From Synechococcus sp. PCC 7336 (GTDB lineage: Bacteria > Cyanobacteriota > Cyanobacteriia > Thermostichales > PCC-7336): a DNA stretch of 64,000 bases. Within the stretch, counting starts at the first letter, position 1, and the number at the start of each line of letters is the position of its first letter. The notes under the pieces are model-generated. The model ran no database searches and had not been told where the DNA came from. It saw only the letters and a list, made by a program, of their open reading frames with translations. The stretch lies in NCBI RefSeq assembly GCF_000332275.1, contig NZ_CM001776.1, forward strand, positions 4,834,008 to 4,898,007. The letters run 5' to 3'. The position numbers and the translations under genes are program-made. This document shows positions 28,501-35,300 of the stretch, piece after piece.

Positions 28501-31294
28501 GCTGCTGCTGGGCGAACTGCTTCAAGTCAGCAATCGAAACGGACTCGGGGCGATCGCACCTCAGGTAAGCCACTAGCTGTGGCAAGCCGGGTGTTTCTTC
28601 GGTAACCCTGGCAATGCAGTCTCGAATATCGGCAGAGTGCGACAGAGTGGTTTCGATTTCCCCCAATTCGATCCGGAATCCGCGTATCTTCACCTGGCGA
28701 TCGCTGCGACCCAAGAACACCAGCGTGCCATCGGGCAGATAGCAAACTCGATCTCCCGTTTTGTAGAGGCGATCGCCAGGACGATCGCTCCAAGGATTGG
28801 GCAAGAAGGCGGCTGCCGTTAACTCCGGGCGGTTGAAATAGCCACGCGCCAAGCCTGCTCCAGCGATATACAGTTCCCCAGCTATCCCGGTTGGGACGGG
28901 CTCGAAGTGCTCGTCGAGAACGTAGAGCTGAATGTTGCCCAACGGCCTACCCAACGGTACGGTGTCCGAGGCTTTGCCGGAGCTAACTTCCGGTACGGGG
29001 TAAGTGAGGACTCCGACGGTACTTTCAGTGGGACCGTAGTGATTGAGAATGCGGCAACTGGGAGCTAGTTCGCGAAGGCGATCGATATCCGACCAATGGG
29101 ACGCTTCGCCTCCCAGCACGAGACATTTCTTGGGCAGAATGCTGGCGGCATTGGTGGCCTCCAATAGTGCGGCCAAGTGGGAGGGGACAATCTTGAGATA
29201 GTCGATCGCCTCTTGGCGACAGTAATCCGCTAGGGCATCGGGGTCGGCCAGTCGCTCTTGGGTGATGACGTGCAGGCAACCACCACGACAGAGGGCGGGG
29301 AAGATGACGGTGTTGCCCAAGTCGGCAGCGAAGGTAGAGACAGTAGCGAAGCGGTCCTGCGGGGTGATGTCGAGCTTAGGGGCGATGCCCTGTAGGTAGT
29401 TGCACAAATTCCGGTGGGTAACTTCCACCCCTTTCGGCACTCCAGTAGAGCCCGAGGTGAACAGGATGTAGGCGAGATTGTCGGGGCTAGCAGTGGGGTC
29501 GAGATCGTCCTTGGGGATGCTGGCAATATCCCAATCGCGATCGAGACAGAGAACCGGGATCTCGATCTCTGAAACCGATTCGACGAGGCTGCTATGGGTC
29601 AGTAGCAAGGCAGGGCGCACGGCCTGGAGGCGCACGCTCAAAGCAGCGGCGGGCAAGCCGGGATCGAAGGGAACGTAAGCGCCACCGGCTTTGAGAATGC
29701 CGAGCATGGCAACGATGCAATCGAGCGATCGCGGCAGCCAAAGACCGACGGGTATCTCCGGTCCTACCTCCCGACCTTGTAAGTAACGGGCCAGTTGGTT
29801 GGCTCTAGCATTTAACTGAGCAAACGTCAGACTGTCCCCTTCGCACATCAGGGCTGGTGCGTCCGGCGTGCGGGCCACTTGCTGCTCGAAGAGGTGGTGA
29901 ATGCAGTCGTTTTCTGAATAGGCGATCGTTGTGTCGTTGAAGCGTACCAATACTTGCTGGCGCTGGCGCTCGCTGAGGAGAGACAAGCTGGCAATGGCAC
30001 GATCTGGTTCTGCGATCGCCCCTTGCAAGAGGCTTTGGAACTGCTCGACTAGGGAGGCGATCGCCTCCGGCGTGCAGGCAGCAGTGTCGTAGTGAATCTC
30101 GGGATGGAGCGATCCGGTCGAACGAAGGCATTGCAACTGCAAACAGAAGCGATCGCTGTAGCTGGATTGAGCCTCGATCTCCAAAGACAGCGGCCCCGCC
30201 GATCGAGGGGCGGGTAGCTCGCTCGCAGTGAAGCTGAGCGGATAGAAAGACTCGCCAATGTCAGCACCGCCTCCAGCCGCCTCTTCCCAAGTGAAGGATT
30301 CCTGCCATTGAGCCGTTTCGCGGCTGGCTTGCAGCGATCGCCGCACGACATCGCGGAGGCTATCGGTAGCCGTCAGCGGACAAGAGACAGGAAGCACTTT
30401 GGCAAACAGGCCGAGGGCGTCTTCCAGTTCTTCGTAATTGCGTCCGTCGGTACTCACACCGATGGCGGCAGCAACGCCAGTGGTTCGCCAGAAAAGGATG
30501 CGCCAAATGGCTAATAGAACATCAGAGACAGTTGCTTCCTCCGCTTGGGCGATCGCCTCTAGGGCTGCGACATCGGCGGGTTCCAGGTCCAGCGGAATAG
30601 CGCGAGGCTGAAATGGCTGACCCTGCGGTAGCCGCAGCAACGGGGGGCAGACGGCCAAGGCGGAGCGATCCTGTTGCTGCCAGAACCGTCTCCCGATCGC
30701 AGCTTCATCGCTGTCAAAAAGCTCGTGCTGCCATTCGGAAAAATCAATGTACTGGAAAGGCTCGTCCGTTAAGGCTGAGGGACCGAGGCTAGCACTATAG
30801 AGCTGGCCGAGTTCTCGGACGAATCGTTCGAGGGAGAGGCGATCGCAGCACAGAGCGGGCAGGCGAATCAGCCACTGATGCTGTTGTTCGGCCCATTGAA
30901 TAACGGTGAAATCTACAATGGGCAAACGATCTAGCCTCAAAGGGGCCTCTGCCAGTGCCTGCTGTTGGGTAGCCAGTGCCTGCTGCCGTTCTACCTCTGC
31001 CAGGTGACCGAGATCGATCGCCCTCAAGGCAACCGGCCGATCGACTGTCTCGTGGACCACCTGTAAGGGAATATCCATCCCCGGCAGCGCCTCAAATGTG
31101 GTTCGCAGGATTTCGTGCCGTTCTACCAACTCTTGCAAAGCCGCTGTCAGCTTCTGGCGATCGAGAGGGCCGCCAACTCTTACGGAGGCGATCGCCGTAT
31201 AAGCTGCTCCATCTCCCTCCCCTTGCTGCAACCAGAGATGTTTTTGCTGGGGGGAGAGTCTAAAGCCTTGAATCGTGGTTGCTTGGGTTTGCAT
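22502..31294 (-). CDS. NRPS C*-A(Asp)-PCP-C-A(Gly)-PCP-C-TauD
   Basis: A 2930-residue bimodular synthetase with a fused hydroxylase. ATG at 31294 overlaps the stop of the free-standing dioxygenase gene by one base (TGATG). Domains: C* at about 1-440 (HHxxxDG reads PALCCDR, residues 146-152); A at about 470-965, pocket D-L-T-K-V-G-H-V-G = Asp; PCP near 1003; C with HHIIFDA near 1203; A with pocket D-I-L-Q-L-G-L-I-W = Gly (YTSGSTG near 1676); PCP near 2064; C with HHIISDV near 2263; a basic linker; and a TauD/TfdA-type Fe(II)/2-oxoglutarate dioxygenase at about 2590-2930 with HxE in FHHESSH and the distal His in LAAHSRNPF. The hydroxylase has no carrier after it in this protein, so it most likely acts on the Asp carrier of the next protein or of this one. 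Confidence 0.93.
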   Translation of the reverse strand: MQTQATTIQGFRLSPQQKHLWLQQGEGDGAAYTAIASVRVGGPLDRQKLTAALQELVERHEILRTTFEALPGMDIPLQVVHETVDRPVALRAIDLGHLAEVERQQALATQQQALAEAPLRLDRLPIVDFTVIQWAEQQHQWLIRLPALCCDRLSLERFVRELGQLYSASLGPSALTDEPFQYIDFSEWQHELFDSDEAAIGRRFWQQQDRSALAVCPPLLRLPQGQPFQPRAIPLDLEPADVAALEAIAQAEEATVSDVLLAIWRILFWRTTGVAAAIGVSTDGRNYEELEDALGLFAKVLPVSCPLTATDSLRDVVRRSLQASRETAQWQESFTWEEAAGGGADIGESFYPLSFTASELPAPRSAGPLSLEIEAQSSYSDRFCLQLQCLRSTGSLHPEIHYDTAACTPEAIASLVEQFQSLLQGAIAEPDRAIASLSLLSERQRQQVLVRFNDTTIAYSENDCIHHLFEQQVARTPDAPALMCEGDSLTFAQLNARANQLARYLQGREVGPEIPVGLWLPRSLDCIVAMLGILKAGGAYVPFDPGLPAAALSVRLQAVRPALLLTHSSLVESVSEIEIPVLCLDRDWDIASIPKDDLDPTASPDNLAYILFTSGSTGVPKGVEVTHRNLCNYLQGIAPKLDITPQDRFATVSTFAADLGNTVIFPALCRGGCLHVITQERLADPDALADYCRQEAIDYLKIVPSHLAALLEATNAASILPKKCLVLGGEASHWSDIDRLRELAPSCRILNHYGPTESTVGVLTYPVPEVSSGKASDTVPLGRPLGNIQLYVLDEHFEPVPTGIAGELYIAGAGLARGYFNRPELTAAAFLPNPWSDRPGDRLYKTGDRVCYLPDGTLVFLGRSDRQVKIRGFRIELGEIETTLSHSADIRDCIARVTEETPGLPQLVAYLRCDRPESVSIADLKQFAQQQLPDVMVPAAFVLLEQFPRTPNGKVDLQALPAPSSLASASTYVQPRTDVEQSIAQILSQLLKVERVGLEDNFFALGGHSLLATQAISRLRRAFEVELPLAALFEQPSVAGLAQAIETLMRQDRALDAPPLVAVKRQSTMPLSYAQQRLWLLDRLEPNRSTYSIPFTLRLSGKLDLSALERSFNAIARRHEVWRTTFAEVEGKPVQTIAPYQPRSLPVVDLQPLPAAQRNDEVERLVAQAARMPFDLATGPLVRVTIFKLSATESIALFNTHHIIFDAWSRAIVLRELAAFYTAFTTGREVPLPELPIQYADFAVWQRQWLQGEGLEQLLKYWHQQLAGAPSLLELPTDRPRPALQTYRGDRHVDLLPIQLRDELLELGRSEGATLFGVLMAAYQVLLCRYANCSDIVVGIPIANRSRAELEGTIGFFTNTLAIRTDLTALASFRAVLQRVRQVALEAYTHQDLPFEQLLETLPIERQLSHSPVFQVAISLQNTPKAELQLPGLILSPVETEVKTAKFDLSLLMEETEAGIFAAWEYNTDLFDGETIAQMASHYRTVLAAAVRTPDRNWLELPLYEREEGDRLRCWGQGQDFTDVPSFGLHEWFATQAVRSPDAIAVTDERRSLSYGELNILAHRVASHLHPLGVGTDTLVALCIDRSVEMLVGMLAILKAGGAYVPLDPTYPAERLSYMLRDSGAAIVVTQAHLLESLPVGEARVVLLDEGSEAIASGHDAPLPTTTHPQQLAYQIYTSGSTGRPKGVQISHAAVVNFLRAMQQELSLSPKDVLLSVTTLSFDIAALELFLPLTVGARVAIATRAVAADGVRLGQLVASSGATAMQATPATWQMLLDSGWSGDKQLQVLCGGEALPLPLARALSRSCRELWNLYGPTEATIWTAFQRIAPAVEAISLGCALGNTQLYVLDLCGQLAPLGVPGELHVGGAGLARGYCKQPVRTAARFCPDPFSERPGARLYKTGDRVRYRRDGSLEFLGRIDNQVKLRGFRIELGEIESCLLEAPDIRAAVAVVREDREGDRRLVAYVIPALAASRASDGPITAGRNLLRSKLPAYMVPTAFVILEDFPLTPNGKVNRKAFPAPPAIAPQLADAAVLPQTPTQAKLCQIWTPILARDGIGIDDNFFDLGGHSLLATQIISRIRTEFGVELPLRSLFATPTIAAIAEQIERLLQVERQEVAIAIPTVPRDRPLPLSLAQQRLWIEDRLYPNNPAYTIPIAVRLEGDLDRDILQRCLDEVVSRHESLRTTFSLENGEPVQAIAPPASLAIAHKDLRHLDPSDREAALARQMQGESSRCFNLERGPLLQLQLLQMDEREYAAILTTHHIISDVWSMGVLVRELSALYTAYAASQPSPLPALPIQYGDFAVWQRQQLDGAVLQAQLQYWQQQLAGSSPLVLKGDRPRPVRRSYRGGSESFQLSAADTAALNQLCQQTDTTPFMQVMAALALLLSRHGQTQDVVIGTDVANRNRTELESAIGFFVNLLTIRTDLSGNPSVEELVQRVRRTCLDAYANQDIPFSQLVEELQPNRQANSTPLFQVLLVFQNVPFTPIELPGLTLSPMEISNERAKFDIALFVSETSAGLQGMWRYSADLFDAATIRQLSQHLTLLLSSFAHSPTSRIDSLDMLTPEEQKTQAARKAKRSQRKFSKFAQIEPKAIADRPLVTARPLSDTSPLPLLVEPASDDTDLVDWAASHRSWIEENLIARGGLLFRSQQLQSIEKFEAFARAICPQLFANYGDLPRASIGGKVYGSTPYPADKAILFHHESSHLQQWPMKICFYCSIAPAEGGETPIADGREIYRLLDPDLLDRFEQRQIAYTRHFIPGFDVSWQQFFNTEDRAEVEARCQRDRVQWEWTAAAGLKTRQIRPAIAQHPKTGDRIWFNQLLLHHVACLDAHLQKSLLDTWGEENLPRHAYYGDGSAIAPEEIAAIQAAYDRAQTVFPWQQGDVLAIDNMLAAHSRNPFRGPRKIFVAMGDMHTAAIPEEPLESLPSP

Positions 31295-32361
31295 CAAACT
31301 GTTCCCTCCCCTTGCAGCACCGTCCGGTCGTAGGGCTCGTCCATACCGACCACCACCTGTCGTTCGCCAGTGAAGGGCCTCCGACCGTGAGCCACAAGCA
31401 TGTTGTCGAGCAGCAAAATGTCCCCCGTTTGCCAGCGGAAGGCAACGGTATGTTCGGCGTAGGCAGCGCGAACGATCGCGAGGATCCGATCTGCAATGGG
31501 AGTACCGTCGCCGTAATAGGTATTGCGGGGCAAATCTGCTTCATCTACCACTGCCAGCAGAGATTGCCGCGTTTCCGGCGGCAAATTCGCAACGTGGAAG
31601 AGATGAGCTTGGTTGAACCACACCCAAGCTTGGGTCTGGGGATGCTGTGCCACCGCCTGACACACCTGGCGCGTGCGCAGGCGATCGCCCGAGCGCCATT
31701 CCCATTCGATGCCCGCAGCCCGACAATACTGCTCCACTGCGGCCCGATCCTCCGTTTGAAACACCGTCTGCCAGGGCAAATCCAGTTCGCGGCTGTAGTT
31801 GCGCACGTAGAGCACCTGTTTGCGGGCGAAGGTATCTCGGATTTCGGGGTCGAGGCTGGCCCACACTTTGTGGCTGTCGGCGATCGGGGTTTCTCCTCCC
31901 GTGGCGGCAGATTGCAGGCAACTGAAACCGATGCGCATCGGCCAGTTGCGAGAGTAGGACATCTCGTTGTGGAGGGGAATAGATTCGGAAGCGGGATAGG
32001 CAGTGGAGGTGTAAATGCGGCCTCGAACCGGCGATCGCGGTGTGGAGCGATAGGCATATTCCATCAACTCGCCACCGAGAGCCGCAAACAAGCTTTCTAG
32101 AGTTTCGGCCCCAACGTTAGTGAAATTGCGGCAGAGGAGACCGCCGTGAAGCCACAGTTGCGCTTGAATCCATTGCCGTTGCTCGGCGGCCCAGCTCGTT
32201 AAATTCAGTCCTTCCACTGCCGGACTGACGACTAAAGGCAAGAGAGTATCGGGCTGCAGGGGGGCAGTCGTCACCAACTGAGTGGCAGACACTTGGATGC
32301 CGCTCCCGCGCTGGCGGCGCGATCGCAGTCCCAATTTTGGTTGGGTGCTGGCGTTATGCAT
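31294..32361 (-). CDS. TauD/SyrP-like Fe(II)/2-oxoglutarate dioxygenase (probable Asp beta-hydroxylase)
   Basis: A free-standing 355-residue homologue of the dioxygenase domain at the end of the next synthetase. The iron-binding triad is visible: His131 and Glu133 in PLHNEM and His325 in LVAHGRRPF. Shared blocks include LLCRNF/LLFRSQ, WPMRIGF/WPMKICF, GGETPIAD and YYGDG. Members of this group (SyrP is the prototype) hydroxylate the beta-carbon of carrier-bound Asp or His. The ATG at 32361 overlaps the TAA of the upstream synthetase by one base, and its own stop overlaps the next start, so translation is coupled. The following protein begins with C*-A(Asp)-PCP, the expected substrate site. The N-terminal 50 residues, rich in Arg/Gln, resemble the linker before the fused copy and may bind the synthetase. 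Confidence 0.9.
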   Translation of the reverse strand: MHNASTQPKLGLRSRRQRGSGIQVSATQLVTTAPLQPDTLLPLVVSPAVEGLNLTSWAAEQRQWIQAQLWLHGGLLCRNFTNVGAETLESLFAALGGELMEYAYRSTPRSPVRGRIYTSTAYPASESIPLHNEMSYSRNWPMRIGFSCLQSAATGGETPIADSHKVWASLDPEIRDTFARKQVLYVRNYSRELDLPWQTVFQTEDRAAVEQYCRAAGIEWEWRSGDRLRTRQVCQAVAQHPQTQAWVWFNQAHLFHVANLPPETRQSLLAVVDEADLPRNTYYGDGTPIADRILAIVRAAYAEHTVAFRWQTGDILLLDNMLVAHGRRPFTGERQVVVGMDEPYDRTVLQGEGTV

Positions 32362-35300
32362 TAGCGGTCTTCACCTCCCAAATAAGCTGCGGCACTGCGA
32401 CGGATCGCCTGACGGCGAATTTGGCCCAACTTTTGGCGGCGGACCTGTTTGAAGCTCTGCTGGCTGGAGGTTTGCAACAGTTTCTGTAGCTCGCCCACCT
32501 GTATCTCTGGCTGTTCGACAGCGCGTTTGAGCAATGCCCTGAGGTGTTCCCCCATCGGCTCCACGCTGGCGAGGTCGAGGCGATCGCGATCGTAAATCAA
32601 CTGCAAAAGCAATTCTTGTTTGGGTACTCCCCGCAGGGTGAGGGGATAGCCGTTGTCGATTTCGTTGCCCAACCCCTGCAGGGAGAGGTTGGCCACCTGC
32701 TGCTCTAAGGCAGCGTCGATGGGATAGTTTTCGAAGACAACGATGCTCTCGAACAGCGCCCGACCGCGCGGCACATTGCTCCAAGACTGAACTTCTGTCA
32801 GGGGACTGTAAGCATAGCGGTTGACCTCAACTTGGGCCGCCTGCAACTGCTGCAACCAGGTCAGCAAATCCGCTCGACCATCAACCCGTACCCGCACCGG
32901 TAGCGTGTTGATAAACAGGCCAACTGTGGCCTCTACCCCTTCTAAATCGGTGGGTCGGCCCGCCACCGTTGCGCCAAAAACGATATCTAGTTCGCCACTG
33001 TAATGGGCCAGCAGCAGCGACCACAACCCTTGAATCAGGGTGTTGAGGGTGAGGCGATGCTGACGCACCCAGGCATCCAGTTGCGCGCTACTTTCGACGG
33101 TGAAGGGAATATTGCACTCGGCATAGTGGGATTCAGATTTGGAGCTAGAGGCAAGACCGGCCTGATGGCCCAAGCGATCGATCGCTAGCGGCTGCGTCCA
33201 GCCCGCCAGATACTCCTGCCAGAAGGTTTTGGCCTCATCCAAGCTCTGGGACTGCAGCCAGACAATGTAATCCCGATAGGGAGGAGACGCTGGTAAAGGT
33301 ATCTCTGCTTTGCCCGCAGACAAGCTCCCGTAGGCGGATAGCACCGCTTGCACGACCAACGGCAGCGACCAACCATCGAGCAAGAGATGGTGGCGGCTCC
33401 AGACAAAGTAGTAGGTTTCCGGGTCGAGATGAATCAGAGTCAGCCGCATCAGGGGGGGCCGACCGAGGTCGAAACCCCGTTCGCGCTCGGCGAGCAAGAA
33501 AGCTTCGAGCCGTTCGGCCTGCACTTCTGTCTCAAAATCTCGCCAATCCAGCTCTATCCAGGGCAGCGGCACCTCGTGATGGACCGCCTGTAGGGGTCGA
33601 TCCAACTCCTGCCAGAGGAAAGCTGTACGGAGAACACCGTGCCGCTCGATCGCCGCTGCCCAAGCTTGTTGGAAGTTGTGGATATTGAGAGCTCCGGTAA
33701 TTTTGCAGCTCATTTGGTCGAAGTAGAGACCGGCTTCGGGGGAGTAAAGGGTGTGGAAGAGCAGGCCCGCTTGAATGGGGGAGAGGGGATAGAGATCGGC
33801 GATCGCCCGACTGCGACCGAAGAGTTTGTGGAGGGTGGGGGTGTCTAATTGCGCGAGGGGGAAGTCCGAGGGGGTGTAGCCACCTGCGTTGGGAGCTTGG
33901 CAGTGGTCGGCCAAGTCTTGCAGGGCTTGAAGGGTTTGTTGGGCCAGTTGGGTGACGGTGCCCTGTCGGTGCAGGTCCGGGCTGTAATGCCAGTGGAGGC
34001 AGAGGCTACTGTTGTCGAGGTGGGCGGTGACGGCTAGTTTTTCGGGGCGATCGGTCTGCATAGAGTCGGGACTGAGAGATTGCTTGAGGGCGGGACTCCC
34101 GTGGGATGTGCCCCCCGACAAGGGCTCGCAATAACTGAAGGCAATGGCGGCTGCGGGCCAGTGCGATCGCCCCTCACTGTCGCTGCTGCCTTGCAGGAGA
34201 TCGCAACCCACACCGCCATTGGGCACCTGTCGCACAGCCTCTTTAATGCGTTTGAGGGTGGTTCCGGGGGACTGGCGATCGCCGTTAGGTAGCAACAAGG
34301 GAAATGAGCTAGTGAAATCTCCCCCATTGCCATCCACCTGCAGCAATAAAGACTGTTTGGGGTCGCAGCAAGCGGTGGCGAGGGCACTGAGGACGGCATC
34401 AGTGAGGCTGGCGTTATAGAGGGCGGGTAAGGCTTCGAGCAGGCTGCGGGTTTCTGCGTTGCTGAGGCTAACAGAGACCGTCTCGGGCTTGGCGATGGTA
34501 GAGGCCGTGGTGGAGCAATCTGTGGGTAAGTGGGTGAGGTCCGCCGTTGCGATCGCCTGCCAATAGGTCTCCCACTCCGCCTGTAAATGAGTTGACTGAG
34601 CTTCCTGCTGCAATCGTTCTCGTCCAGCCTTAGCCGATGCCGTAGCTGCCAACTCAGCAATGGTTTGATTCTGGAATAAGTCTTTGGGGGTGAGGGGCAA
34701 ACCCGCTTGTTTGGCTTTGGCGATCGCCTGCATCGCCAGGATGGAATCTCCCCCCAGCTCGAAGAAATTGTCGCCAATACCAACGCGATCGCGATCGAGT
34801 ACATCTGCCCAGATACCGCAGAGCCGCTCTTGTACCGGAGTTTGCGGCGGCTCGAAGGCGATCGCACTTTCTGGGCTGCCCTCTGGGGCAGGTAGCGCCT
34901 TGCGATCGATCTTGCCGTTGGGGGTGAGGGGGAAGGTTTCCAGTACAACGAAGGCGTGGGGAACCATATAGGCGGGTAGCTTGGCCTGGAGGAGCTGACG
35001 CCAGACCTTGCTGCGATCGACCGCATTGGCAGGGGGTTCGTCCTGGGGAATCACGTAGGCCACCAGTCGTTTATCCCCTGCGCGATCCTCGCGGACGATG
35101 GCAACTGCGGCCCGCACAGCCGATGCCTCCAATAAGCAGGACTCGATTTCCCCCAACTCGATTCGGAAGCCGCGCAATTTGATCTGGTTGTCGATGCGCC
35201 CGAGGAATTCTAGGCTGCCATCGCGCCGATATCGGACCAGATCGCCGGTTTTGTAAAGCCTCGCCCCCGCTTGCGAGCTAAACGGATCGGGACAGAAGCG

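Noticed and set aside
22502-31294. Reading the altered DG of the two internal C domains (HHIIFDA, HHIISDV) as inactivation
   Set aside because: Both catalytic histidines and the Asp are present and Ala or Val at the Gly position occurs in active C domains, so these were treated as functional.
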